A stretch of 64,000 bases of DNA from Mycobacterium heckeshornense (GTDB taxonomy: Bacteria; Actinomycetota; Actinomycetes; Mycobacteriales; Mycobacteriaceae): NCBI RefSeq assembly GCF_016592155.1, contig NZ_AP024237.1, forward strand, positions 4,402,001-4,466,000, given 5' to 3'. Each line of letters starts with the position of its first letter. The first letter of the stretch is position 1. Both the position numbers and the translations under genes were made by a program. The notes beneath the pieces were generated by a model. The model was not told where the DNA came from. It made no database searches and saw nothing but the letters and a program-made list of their open reading frames with translations. Shown here one piece after another: positions 9,228-17,744 of this stretch.

Positions 9228-10586
9228 TCAGTCCGCGTCGTGTCCGAGCTGGTGAGCCAGCGCCAGCTGCACCGTGGGGTGACGGAACCGGTGACCGAGC
9301 TCTCGCAGCCTGGTCGGCAGCACCCGCTGGTCGGCTTCGGCAAGTTCACGAGCGCCTTGCTGGCCCAACAGGATTCGCGGTGCCAGGGATGGAACGGGCA
9401 AGACGGCGGGTCGGTGCAGCACGCGCGCAAGGGCTTTCGTGTAGTCGCTGTTGCGCACCGGTGCCGGACTGACCGCATTGACGGGTCCGCTCAGCCGGGT
9501 ATCGTAGAGCGCCCGGTAGTAGATGTCGGTCAGATCGTCCAGGCCGATCCACGACAGCCACTGGCGGCCGCTGCCGAGCCGCCCGCCCGCACCGGCAAAA
9601 AACAACGGGCGCAACAACTTCAGGGTGCCGCCGCGGGCGGCCTGGACGATCCCGGTGCGCACCGACACCACCCGCACACCCGCGTCGGCGGCGGGCGCCG
9701 TCGCGGCTTCCCAGTCGGCGACCAGATCGGCGAGAAAACCGGTGCCGCGCGCACTGTCCTCACCCAATGGCGTATCGCCCCGGTCGTATCCGTAGTAGCC
9801 GATGGCCGAAGCGCTGACGAATACCGACGGGCCGTTTTTCGCGGTCGCAGCCGCTTCGGCCAGCCGCCGGGTGGGCCCGATGCGGCTGTCGCGGATGGCC
9901 GCCTTGTGCCGATCGGTGAACCGCCCCGCGATCGATGCGCCGGCCAGGTGAACGACCGCGTCCACCCCGCGCAGCAGGCCCTCGGCCGGGGCGGCCGGAT
10001 CCCACTCGCGTTCGTCTGCTGACGTCGCCGGTCGACGGACCAGCCGAATCACCCGGTGCCCGCCGGTGGTGAGAAACGCGGTCAACGCCGAGCCGACCAG
10101 ACCGGACGCCCCGGTGAGCGCCACGACGAGCGGCCTCGTCACATGCCCGGCGGCGTCGCGGTGTGCGGCCAGGTCGTCGGCGAGCTGACGATGCCGATAC
10201 ACGAAGGTGGACTTGAGCGCCGCACCCGGCACCGGGGTGTCGACCCGGTCGCGCACCAGGGTGGTGCCATCGCCGGCGTCGCTGAACTCATGTGTGTGCC
10301 GCCACCAACCGATCAACCGCGGCGGCCAGGACCGTGGCCCCGCCGACGAGATCACGTCGACGAACTTGCGCGGCGGCTCGAACTCGTCGGCGCAGTGTTG
10401 CGCCACCCACTGCACCCCGCCGGGTAGCCCCAGCACAGCGCACCCCTCGGCGAGGGACTCGGCTTCGGCCAAGATCGTCATCGGCTGCCAGGGCGGGATC
10501 AGCCGGGCCATCGCGCCCGGCCGGGTATGCCAGGCGAAGACATCGCTCTGCGGGTGCTCGACGACGCTTTCGTACTCGATGCCCAT
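9228..10586 (-). CDS. SRPBCC-TIGR01777 epimerase fusion
   Basis: A 452-residue fusion. Residues 1-150 form an SRPBCC (START-like) ligand-binding domain. From about residue 155 comes a TIGR01777-type epimerase (the E. coli YfcH family), with the Rossmann motif LTGASGLVGSAL and the segment HLAGASIAGRF. The last 50 residues correspond to DUF1731. ATG 10586 is the start. TIGR01777 genes are often found near photolyase genes, as here, and the N-terminal lipid-binding domain is typical of the actinobacterial version. The substrate is unknown. Confidence 0.82.
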   Translation of the reverse strand: MGIEYESVVEHPQSDVFAWHTRPGAMARLIPPWQPMTILAEAESLAEGCAVLGLPGGVQWVAQHCADEFEPPRKFVDVISSAGPRSWPPRLIGWWRHTHEFSDAGDGTTLVRDRVDTPVPGAALKSTFVYRHRQLADDLAAHRDAAGHVTRPLVVALTGASGLVGSALTAFLTTGGHRVIRLVRRPATSADEREWDPAAPAEGLLRGVDAVVHLAGASIAGRFTDRHKAAIRDSRIGPTRRLAEAAATAKNGPSVFVSASAIGYYGYDRGDTPLGEDSARGTGFLADLVADWEAATAPAADAGVRVVSVRTGIVQAARGGTLKLLRPLFFAGAGGRLGSGRQWLSWIGLDDLTDIYYRALYDTRLSGPVNAVSPAPVRNSDYTKALARVLHRPAVLPVPSLAPRILLGQQGARELAEADQRVLPTRLRELGHRFRHPTVQLALAHQLGHDAD

Positions 10587-10641
10587 GGCTGACTTCCCAA
10601 GGTCCAGAGGCCGGGCCCTCAGCGCAATAGCGTTGCGGGCG

Positions 10642-11121
10642 TTAACGATTGAGCCACCAAATCCGGGTTGACAGCAGCGTCGCGAACGCGCACCACAGTG
10701 GGTAGGCGGTTAGCGCAATCCCGGCCGGCTGATTTGCTTCACCGACACGTCGGACCAGGTCCGAGCTGCTGAGTGTCAACACGGCGGCGGCGGCCGCCGA
10801 CGCACCCAGCTTGCGGTGTCTGAAGAACAGCCAACTCCACCCCGCGTTGAGGGCGAGGTTCGCGGCCAGCGCGGCAGCCAATTTTCGGGCCTGTGGCCCG
10901 CGGTTTTGGGCCTGCAAGCGGTCGATCGCGGCGGCGGAGCTGACCGCGATATCGCCGTAGAGCGTGGTCCACGCCAGCGGGAACACGTAGTTTGGCGGAA
11001 CGTAGCGTGGTTTGCGCAATCGCGCGTACCACTGCCCGGAGCCGCGTCGGCTGGCGATGCTGCCCAGGCCCGAGGCGGTGGCCACCGCGAGGGCGGTGCC
11101 GGTCAATGTTGTTTTGTTCAA
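10642..11121 (-). CDS. TspO/MBR family membrane protein
   Basis: A 159-residue protein with five predicted membrane helices and TspO family residues: WYARLRKPRYVPPNYVFPLAWT near residues 32-52 and LNAGWSWLFF. TspO proteins bind porphyrins and other tetrapyrroles and take part in light and oxidative stress responses. The TTG at 11121 is chosen as start because AAAGGA lies eight bases upstream; this gives the usual family length. The gene follows the photolyase gene by 13 bp on the same strand and is likely co-transcribed with it. Confidence 0.82.
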   Translation of the reverse strand: MNKTTLTGTALAVATASGLGSIASRRGSGQWYARLRKPRYVPPNYVFPLAWTTLYGDIAVSSAAAIDRLQAQNRGPQARKLAAALAANLALNAGWSWLFFRHRKLGASAAAAAVLTLSSSDLVRRVGEANQPAGIALTAYPLWCAFATLLSTRIWWLNR

Positions 11122-11134
11122 CGCAACTGTCCTT

Positions 11135-12505
11135 TCACTGCGTGGCGGGTGTCGCGCCGCTTCGGGCGGTTTTGAACTGCGCGGCGGCTTCCATGTGGTC
11201 GACGATGCGCGGCGGATAGTCAGGGGCTGACGCGGGCAGTTGCCACGGTATGTGGATGTCAGGGCCGCAGATATCGGCCAGCTCGGGGACCCAGCGCCGC
11301 ACGTACTCACCGTCGGGGTCGTAGCGTTGGGCCTGCCGTATCGGGTTCAGCACCCGGTTGGGTCGGGTGTCGGTGCCGGTTCCGGCCACCCACTGCCAGT
11401 TGAGTTGGTTGTTGGCCACGTCCGCGTCGACCAGCAGCCTCATGAAGTGAGCGGCGCCGAGTCGCCAATCGAGGTAGAGGGTTTTGGTCAGAAAGCTTGC
11501 GGTGATCAGACGCGCGCGATTGTGCATCCAGCCTTCGGCAGCCAGCTGCCGCATCCCGGCGTCGACGATGGGATAGCCGGTGCGTCCATCCCGCCAGGCG
11601 TCGAACCACCGCCCATTGTGCTGCCACCGGTCGTGGTGGGTTCGGTAGTCGAGGCGGGCCGCCTCCGGCCGGGCGGCGAGGACTTGGTGATGGAAGTCGC
11701 GCCAGGCTAACTGGCGGACAAAGGATTTCCGTCCCTCGCTGGATTGCGTTGTCCGGTGCGCGATTTCGGCAGGCGACAGGCACCCGAAGTGCAGGTACGG
11801 CGAAAGGCGTGAGGTCGCGTCGGCAGCCAGGTCGTCGTGGCGGCTGTCATAGCGGTCGACCCCGGTGTCCAGCCAGCGGCTCAGCAGCTGTCGCCCGGTA
11901 CTCTCCCCGCCCGTGGCCAGCCGCGGCGAGGCGGCACCCGGGCACAGCTCGCCGGCGCGGGGAATGGGCTCGCCGCGGCAGTGCGGAACGGTCAGCGTCG
12001 TCGGGGCCCGCAACGCTTTGCGGCCCGGGGTGGCGAGCCAGCGCCGGTAGTAGGGCGTGAACACCGCGAAGTGATCGCCGCCGCTCGGCACGATGCTGCC
12101 CGGCTCGGCCACCGTGATCGAGCCGGCGTGGACGTGCAGAGCGCAGCCACGCCCGGCAAGCGCGCGGCGCAATCGCTGTTCGCGGCGCCGGCTGTAGGCA
12201 CTGACGTCGGCGGCGACGTGGACGTCGGTGATCGACAACTCCTCGACGACGCGCAGCACTTCGTCGACGAACCGTCCGCGCCGCACGATCAAGCGGCCAC
12301 CTCGGCGGCGCAGTTCGTCGTCGAGGTCGGTGAGCGCGTCAACCAGGAAGGCGGCCTTGTTGGGCGTGACATAGTCGCTGGTCAGAATCGCTTCGTCGAG
12401 GACGAACAGCGGCACGACCGCGCCGCCGCGACGATGGGCGGCGCTCAGCACGGGGTTGTCGTGCACCCGCAGGTCCCTGGTAAACAGGGCCATCGTCACC
12501 GTCAT
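11135..12505 (-). CDS. phr: Deoxyribodipyrimidine photolyase
   Basis: Class I CPD photolyase, which uses FADH- and blue light to split pyrimidine dimers. It has 456 residues. The N-terminal antenna domain starts LFTRDLRVHDNPVL. The C-terminal FAD domain has FVRQLAWRDF, GYPIVDAGMRQL, GWMHNRAR and WQWVAGTGTD, all typical photolyase motifs. ATG 12505 has AAGGATG about ten bases upstream; a second ATG four codons later is possible. Its position beside the carotenoid operon recalls light-inducible crt-phr clusters of other actinobacteria. No MerR-type LitR regulator is visible beside it. Confidence 0.93.
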   Translation of the reverse strand: MTVTMALFTRDLRVHDNPVLSAAHRRGGAVVPLFVLDEAILTSDYVTPNKAAFLVDALTDLDDELRRRGGRLIVRRGRFVDEVLRVVEELSITDVHVAADVSAYSRRREQRLRRALAGRGCALHVHAGSITVAEPGSIVPSGGDHFAVFTPYYRRWLATPGRKALRAPTTLTVPHCRGEPIPRAGELCPGAASPRLATGGESTGRQLLSRWLDTGVDRYDSRHDDLAADATSRLSPYLHFGCLSPAEIAHRTTQSSEGRKSFVRQLAWRDFHHQVLAARPEAARLDYRTHHDRWQHNGRWFDAWRDGRTGYPIVDAGMRQLAAEGWMHNRARLITASFLTKTLYLDWRLGAAHFMRLLVDADVANNQLNWQWVAGTGTDTRPNRVLNPIRQAQRYDPDGEYVRRWVPELADICGPDIHIPWQLPASAPDYPPRIVDHMEAAAQFKTARSGATPATQ

Positions 12506-12670
12506 GGCTTCGCATCCTTCGCGCGCTAGCCGCCGTCAGCTCGAACGCGGCAGCGGTCGGGCTGGGCCGCGCGGCACTGCGGCGCCGGGCGGGCACACTT
12601 AGCGAATCTACCCGTCGCTGCGCCCCAGCTAAACCGATTTTGCATCATTTGTGCATCGTTAGCTCTGGTA

Positions 12671-12795
12671 CGGGATGATCCCGACCAGGCAGTGGGGCAT
12701 CCGCTGGCAGTACTACCAGCCGTACAGCGGTGCCGCGGCCGCGACCGACGCCAACAGCGCCGACATCACCGCGATCGCGAACGCCGAAAGCAGCG
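12671..12795 (-). pseudogene. Decayed copy of the C terminus of the 17.7 kb membrane protein
   Basis: These 125 bp match 17751-17875 at 120 positions without gaps, so about 96 percent by my own count. That segment encodes the C terminus of the intact minus-strand membrane protein at 17745-18269. In the copy the frame reads ...VAAAAPLYGW and then meets TAG, where the intact gene continues YYCQRMPHC. The match breaks off sharply at 12796. The region 12506-12670 holds nothing else that I recognise. Confidence 0.8.
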
Positions 12796-12802
12796 CATCC
12801 CC

Positions 12803-12866
12803 GGGCCGTGGCGCTCTTACAGCTGGCGAGGCAGCTGCGCAGCGGTCGCCGTGAGCACCACCCCAC
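12803..12866 (-). pseudogene. Decayed copy of the N terminus of the DUF779 gene
   Basis: About 61 bp match the start of the intact DUF779 gene (19001-19061 on the plus strand) at roughly 52 positions. In translation the remnant still reads RGVVLTATAAQLPRQL beside PRVVITAAAAQLLRQL of the intact protein. It lies eight bases from the preceding remnant, in the same relative order as at 17.7-19.1 kb, with about 1.1 kb of intervening sequence missing. No open frame survives. Confidence 0.65.
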
Positions 12867-12952
12867 GGGCCCGACGATCTCGTCCTGGAAAGCCCGAACC
12901 GGATGGGCCGAAGCAACCATGGCGCAAATGCGTTTGTGACGTGACGGTCATG

Positions 12953-13423
12953 TCAGCCTGATTGCGAGGCGGTGTCGGCAGTGGCGAACCAGTATTGGAT
13001 GAACGGTTCCATAGCCCGGCTGACAAGCTCAATACGCGGTCCGGCCGGGCCTTTGCAGTACGCCCACAGAAGTTCCCCGGACCCATCCGGGTTGAATGCC
13101 TTCACCTCGTATCGCATGCCGGTCGCCTCGAGTGTCGCAAGATCTGACTCCACGTCGTCGGACCAGTAGCCGAGATGATGCACGCCCGAATCCGCAGGGA
13201 CCCAGATCGTTCCGGGAACTGTCTGCAGTAGCTCCACCCGAGGTTCTCTCCCCGAGTACGCCATTCGCATGGGAATGGTGATCTCACCGTCCGGCGTCTG
13301 GGCGACCTGGTCGACCTCGACCACGTCGGTCCACCGGTAGCCGGCAACTTTGATGAACCAGTCCAAGGTTTCATCGAAGTCGTCGACCACGATGCCGGTG
13401 TGGTAGAGGTCCTCGGGCTTCAT
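12953..13423 (-). CDS. VOC (glyoxalase-fold) family protein
   Basis: A 156-residue vicinal oxygen chelate protein with two beta-alpha-beta-beta-beta modules: YHTGIVVDDFDETLDWF at the start and GVHHLGYWSDDVESDL in the middle, then RIELVS near the end. ATG 13423 overlaps the stop of the upstream metallo-beta-lactamase-fold gene (ATGA) and is preferred over an ATG 16 codons upstream inside that gene. The fold covers isomerases, epimerases and ring-cleaving dioxygenases, so the reaction is not predictable. It is co-transcribed with the MBL gene and probably acts on the same compound class. Confidence 0.75.
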   Translation of the reverse strand: MKPEDLYHTGIVVDDFDETLDWFIKVAGYRWTDVVEVDQVAQTPDGEITIPMRMAYSGREPRVELLQTVPGTIWVPADSGVHHLGYWSDDVESDLATLEATGMRYEVKAFNPDGSGELLWAYCKGPAGPRIELVSRAMEPFIQYWFATADTASQSG

Positions 13424-14664
13424 TCGCTGTCCGTATCGGTGGTGGTCTTCTTGATTTCCTGCTCCAGCCATTGCGTCTCGCTGAAGTTCTCCCGTCCGGA
13501 GGCGGCTAGGAGCTGTTCGAGGGCAGCACGCTTCACCCGTAATGCGCCGAGGTCACTGGGTGAGTGGCCAAGGACGATATCGGTCAGGTGCAGCGCCTGC
13601 AGGGCACGTCCCTGTTCGACGTGAGTATGGGCACGCTCGGTGAGAGCGGCGACACCGCCGGCGAGATCGACGATGTCGGGCCATACCGCCGACGGCGGTA
13701 CGTCGTAGAGCTCGGTGGTCGACTCGTACCGAAACCAGCCGACGTGTTCTTCCCAGATTGCCCGCACGATCCATGGCACCTTGCCGTGCACCTGGGGTAG
13801 CGCAAGATCGGCCGGCAGCCTGATTTCATGCATCAGGGTCCACAGGTCGGTGCCCGCGTTCATCCCCTCGATGGTCCGGTCGCGCAGATAAGCCGTGGCG
13901 TCTCGGACTGTGGTCATCGTGTGCCGTATCTCGTCGGCACCGCGAAAGACATCGTGACCGTTGATGAGCGTCTCGGGCCCGAGTGCGATTACCCGGTCCA
14001 CCGAGTGGATGAATGCCATCGCGCTGCGGATCTTGTCCCCGCGCAAGGTGTACAGATTTGGCACATGACCGAAGAACGGTCCCATCAGGTTACCGATGAA
14101 GGCGGTCCGGTGCTCAGGCATCCAGACGACAAGGGCGTCGGTGGTCTCACCGCCCGGGGTGGAGTAAAGCTCGAACCGGCGGCCTGCGAGCTCGAACGCA
14201 TGGCTGTCGATGAACGTGGTGGTGAGCGCTGGTTCCGGCGGTAGTTTCAGCGACGTCGCATCGACATCCACGAATGCGCCCCACAGCCTCATGATGCGCC
14301 GCGAGTAAAACGGGTGCAGGCGCCGCCAGTACTCCCGGACATCGGCGTGGTTCGCCTGAGCGATGGTCTCAACACCGGGCCCGTGGAAGGTGCTCCACCC
14401 ACCCACATGGTCCGGATGGCCCTGGGTGAAGACGATGACTCGAAGCGGCCCGCTGCTCACCCGGTCAAAACGCGCCTTGATTCGGGCGGCTTCGAAGTCG
14501 GTGCCGGTGTTGATCAGCACGTCGCCATCGGCCGTCGTCACCAGGTAGCTGTTGGCGATGTTTCTGGACATAAATATGCCGTCGCCAACATCGACGGCGT
14601 CCTGATCGCCCTCGCCTTGTTTCACCAGCGAGTCCAGCGATTGCACCAGCAGTCGACCTCCCAT
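13420..14664 (-). CDS. Metallo-beta-lactamase-fold protein resembling alkyl sulfatases
   Basis: A 414-residue protein with an N-terminal MBL fold (about residues 20-260) and a C-terminal helical region like the dimerisation domain of SdsA1-type alkyl sulfatases. The segment NLYTLRGDKIR and a later GHDVF support that family. The metal motif is altered: T80-Q-G-H83-P-D85-H86 stands where HxHxDH is expected, so the first histidine is glutamine. The acidic ligand region reads AFIGNLMGP rather than the AED seen in SdsA1. ATG 14664 is the start; the Shine-Dalgarno is weak. It diverges from a sulfotransferase gene, which fits a role in sulfate ester chemistry, but the ligand changes mean activity should not be assumed. 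Confidence 0.72.
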   Translation of the reverse strand: MGGRLLVQSLDSLVKQGEGDQDAVDVGDGIFMSRNIANSYLVTTADGDVLINTGTDFEAARIKARFDRVSSGPLRVIVFTQGHPDHVGGWSTFHGPGVETIAQANHADVREYWRRLHPFYSRRIMRLWGAFVDVDATSLKLPPEPALTTTFIDSHAFELAGRRFELYSTPGGETTDALVVWMPEHRTAFIGNLMGPFFGHVPNLYTLRGDKIRSAMAFIHSVDRVIALGPETLINGHDVFRGADEIRHTMTTVRDATAYLRDRTIEGMNAGTDLWTLMHEIRLPADLALPQVHGKVPWIVRAIWEEHVGWFRYESTTELYDVPPSAVWPDIVDLAGGVAALTERAHTHVEQGRALQALHLTDIVLGHSPSDLGALRVKRAALEQLLAASGRENFSETQWLEQEIKKTTTDTDSE

Positions 14665-14722
14665 GCCGCGTCCGCTGCCTAACCTAACATTTGTTCTCTA
14701 CGATCGTATAGTCTCTGGTCGC
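14665..14722. promoter_or_regulatory. Divergent promoter region of the sulfotransferase island
   Basis: The 58 bp between the MBL and sulfotransferase starts are more AT-rich than their surroundings. TATAGT (14707-14712) fits a -10 element for the rightward gene. It is overlapped by the perfect 10-bp palindrome TACGATCGTA (14699-14708), a plausible operator centre for the TetR regulator encoded at 16944-17585. No good -35 element is seen. Confidence 0.35.
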
Positions 14723-15907
14723 ATGGCGACCTTGCGAAGCACCCAGAACACTCCGGAAGTCGAGCACCTGGTCGCCCGCGCGTGCGAGCGCGCCGGCCTC
14801 GACGACTTCGGTAGTGATTCGTGGCGCGAGGGTCTGACGCTTCTGGTGCAGACCGTCGAATCCGCGCCCGGTGTGACCGCCGGGGGACGCGACTACGTCT
14901 ACGGCCGGTTCGTCGACGCCCTGTGGAACCGACTGCGCGTCGTCGATTACCTCAAGCGGCATCCCGAGGTCGGTGCGGAACGCATCGAACGTCCGCTGGT
15001 GGTTCTTGGCCTGCCGCGGACCGGTACATCGTTGGCGAGCTATCTGCTAGATCAGGACCCCAACCGGCGGTCGCTATTGACGTGGGAAGCGGAGAACTCC
15101 GTCCCGCCAGCACCGCCTGAAACATTACGCACCGATCCGCGCTGCCTGAAGAAGAAGGCCGAGCTGGAAATGATGGCTGAAGGGTTGAAGGCGGCGAACA
15201 TCCCGATGGTGCACTGGGATGAGGCCGACGGGCCCACCGAGTGCGTGTTCGTGCAAAGCCAGGATTTCAAGGCCTACCTGTGGGAAGCTTTCATGCCGAC
15301 CAGCGCCTACGCGGACTGGCTGCTCGAGGCCGACATGACGAGTACCTATGCCTACGAGCGATCGGTGTTGCAAATGCTGCAGTCGCGGGCGCCGGGTGTG
15401 TGGTCGCTCAAGATGCCATCCCACGCCGTGCACATCGAAACGCTGCTGTCGACGTTCCCTGATGTGCGCATCGTCTGGGCTCACCGCGATCCGTTCAAGG
15501 CCACCGCATCCTTCCTGCGGTTGAACTATCTGTCGCGCGCAGTGCTAGGTGCTGACATCGACGTTGACGACGTGGTGTCCAACGTGCTTCGCCAGTTGCA
15601 CGCACACGTCGCCCGACCGCTGCAAGCGCGCCGGCGCATCGGCGACGAACGGTTCTTTGATTTGCACTACGCCGCGCTTATGCGCGATCCGATCGGCGTG
15701 ATGCGTTCGCTGTACGAGTGGGCGGGCGACGAGCTCACCGCGTCTACCGAGGCCGCCATGCTCACGTGGCTGCAACGACACCCGCAGGACCGCTTTGGCG
15801 TTCAGCCCTATTCGCTTGACGGCTCCGGCGTCACCATTGCCGATCTGGAACCGGTCTTCGATCAATACCTTTCGGCGTTCGACATCGAAATGGAAGGAAC
15901 CTCGTGA
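14723..15907 (+). CDS. Sulfotransferase family protein
   Basis: Predicted PAPS-dependent sulfotransferase of the large mycobacterial Stf type, transferring sulfate to a hydroxyl of a lipid, steroid or other small molecule. It has 394 residues. The 5'-phosphosulfate loop reads LPRTGTS near residues 97-103. The 3'-phosphate-binding region is probably RIVWAHRDPFKATASFLR. ATG 14723 (MATLRS) is preferred over an in-frame ATG 20 codons upstream that would overlap the divergent gene start. The stop overlaps the GTG of the alcohol dehydrogenase, so the two are one operon. The acceptor is unknown. Confidence 0.85.
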   Translation: MATLRSTQNTPEVEHLVARACERAGLDDFGSDSWREGLTLLVQTVESAPGVTAGGRDYVYGRFVDALWNRLRVVDYLKRHPEVGAERIERPLVVLGLPRTGTSLASYLLDQDPNRRSLLTWEAENSVPPAPPETLRTDPRCLKKKAELEMMAEGLKAANIPMVHWDEADGPTECVFVQSQDFKAYLWEAFMPTSAYADWLLEADMTSTYAYERSVLQMLQSRAPGVWSLKMPSHAVHIETLLSTFPDVRIVWAHRDPFKATASFLRLNYLSRAVLGADIDVDDVVSNVLRQLHAHVARPLQARRRIGDERFFDLHYAALMRDPIGVMRSLYEWAGDELTASTEAAMLTWLQRHPQDRFGVQPYSLDGSGVTIADLEPVFDQYLSAFDIEMEGTS

Positions 15908-16926
15908 GGGCGGCTGTTACGACGGAGGCCCACGGATTCGAGATCGTCGAACTACCCGATCCGGCACCGGGTCCCGATGAGTTGGTGATCCGGGTTGCGG
16001 CATGCGGTGTCTGCGGCTCGGACGTCAAAGCGCAGCCGTTCATGCCTGCGGGCATCGTCATGGGCCATGAATTGGGTGGCGAGATCGTCTCCGTGGGATC
16101 GGAGGCCGGCAACTGGCGCAAGGGCACCAATGTTGCTGTGCTGCCGGTTGTTTGCTGTGGCGCCTGCAGCTACTGCGTGGCCGGCGCAGTCGCGCACTGC
16201 GCTCAGACCCGTTACATCGGCATGGGGTCCGATCGGGGCGGGTTCGCCGAGCTCGCTGTCGTCCCCGCGCGGCATGCGTTCGCCCTGCCCGACGATTTGA
16301 CCGGCGCTTGCGCGGCCTTGGTTGAGCCGTTCGCGGTCGGGCTGCACGGCGTCCACACGGCTGAGATCCGGCCCGGTGACGAAGTGCTGGTTGTCGGCGC
16401 GGGTGGTGTTGGTCTTACCACGATCGCCTGGTTGTCGGCGAAAGGAGCCGCGCGGATCACGGCCGCCGACCCCGACCCCGAGCGCCGTAAGTTGGCCAGC
16501 GTCATGGGCGCAACCGATGTGGTGGGCTCGGTCACCGAGTGCACCGCCGGTGCGTATGACGCGTCGATCGAGTGTGTCGGGCGTCCCGAACTTCTCCAGG
16601 CATGCCAGACGGTCGTGCGCCCGCTTGGCCGCATCGTTGTCTCGGGGGCCTGCGCCGAGGCGGTGCCGATCGAACCCGTCACCGCGCTGCTCAAGGAGCT
16701 CACAATCCGGTTCTCTGTCTGCTACCGGCCTGACGAGTTCCGCGAGGTGATCGCCGCCTTCAGTCGTGGAGACATCGAGCCGGCCCGCATGATGGGGCCG
16801 CAATTCGGCCTGGACCGAATCGCCGACGCCTTCGATCTCGTCCGCAACGCCGGTGTGCATGGACGTGTTCTCGTCACTGCCGACCCAAACCTCCAGCGGC
16901 ACAGTAGTATTCGGCGTGCGCGCTAG
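15904..16926 (+). CDS. Zinc-dependent alcohol dehydrogenase (MDR family)
   Basis: A 340-residue medium-chain dehydrogenase. The N-terminal catalytic domain has C38-GVCGSD and GHE near residue 55 for the catalytic zinc. A structural-zinc lobe with four cysteines (CCGACSYC...HC) follows near residue 84. The NAD(P)-binding motif is VVGAGGVGLTTI near residue 163. GTG 15904 overlaps the sulfotransferase stop. It presumably oxidises an alcohol or reduces a carbonyl of the molecule handled by its neighbours. The gene converges with the TetR gene 17 bp away. Confidence 0.87.
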   Translation: MRAAVTTEAHGFEIVELPDPAPGPDELVIRVAACGVCGSDVKAQPFMPAGIVMGHELGGEIVSVGSEAGNWRKGTNVAVLPVVCCGACSYCVAGAVAHCAQTRYIGMGSDRGGFAELAVVPARHAFALPDDLTGACAALVEPFAVGLHGVHTAEIRPGDEVLVVGAGGVGLTTIAWLSAKGAARITAADPDPERRKLASVMGATDVVGSVTECTAGAYDASIECVGRPELLQACQTVVRPLGRIVVSGACAEAVPIEPVTALLKELTIRFSVCYRPDEFREVIAAFSRGDIEPARMMGPQFGLDRIADAFDLVRNAGVHGRVLVTADPNLQRHSSIRRAR

Positions 16927-16943
16927 CGCTCCCGCAGCGCGAG

Positions 16944-17585
16944 TCAGCCCGCCGCCCGGATTCGTGTGTGTTCGGCGGCGACGCCGGTAATTACGGCATG
17001 CAGGTACCCCTCGAGTTGCTTGGCGTCGTCAAGCCGGGCCAGACCGTTGGCCAACCGGAAGAGAAATCCGCCGAGGAATGTGACCACAGCGAATGCCTGC
17101 TCCTTGATCAGCTCTCGATCGGCGACCGCACCGGCGGGCTGCACTTGAGCCACCGCTTCTTCGCTAATCGCGACGAATCGATCCATGAGGCCCTGGAACA
17201 CCGCACCCAGTTCCGGATCGCGCGCCGCGATCATCAGCAGCTCAAAACGCGCACGCGCACGTGATCGTTCGGGTTCGACCGCGGTCCTCATTGCCTGCTC
17301 GGCCAGTCGAGACAGAAGAGAGTCGACTCGATCGCCGCCGGAGGCACCGATCGCGCTCATCGCGGCGGTGAAGTCCTCCACGTCGAGCTGCACCACCCGG
17401 TCAGTAGCCCCGCGCAGCAGAGCAGCTCTTGTCTGGAAGTAAAACGACGTCGTCCCGTCGGCGACCCCTGCGCGCCGGTCAACGCGCAGGTGGGTCAGTC
17501 CCCGCGCCCCATCCTCGGCCAACAACTCGATCGCGGCATCGCACAGATCACGGCGCCGCTGCTCAGCATCTGGCTTTCTCCTCAT
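16944..17585 (-). CDS. TetR family transcriptional regulator
   Basis: A 213-residue repressor-type protein. The N-terminal helix-turn-helix reads GLTHLRVDRRAGVADGTTSFYF at residues 29-50, and the ligand-binding helical domain follows. ATG 17585 is the start. It lies at the right end of the sulfotransferase island and is convergent with the dehydrogenase. The palindrome at 14699-14708 is a candidate target, by inference. No palindrome was noted directly upstream of its own start. Confidence 0.85.
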   Translation of the reverse strand: MRRKPDAEQRRRDLCDAAIELLAEDGARGLTHLRVDRRAGVADGTTSFYFQTRAALLRGATDRVVQLDVEDFTAAMSAIGASGGDRVDSLLSRLAEQAMRTAVEPERSRARARFELLMIAARDPELGAVFQGLMDRFVAISEEAVAQVQPAGAVADRELIKEQAFAVVTFLGGFLFRLANGLARLDDAKQLEGYLHAVITGVAAEHTRIRAAG

Positions 17586-17744
17586 CGCCGTGACGGCAGT
17601 CTAACGAGTCAACTCGTGCCCGATTGGGCACAGGACCCTTGTGCTTCGACGGGCCGCCACAAACACGCGGAGGTCATGAGGTCGGGCCGATCGCAGCCGT
17701 GGCTGCTGCGTCGCGAGCGAACCCGGGCACGCCTCGGAGCCGCG

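Noticed and set aside
12645..12920. A 91-residue minus-strand protein
   Set aside because: It is a frame through the two decayed gene copies and does not match the frames of the intact genes.
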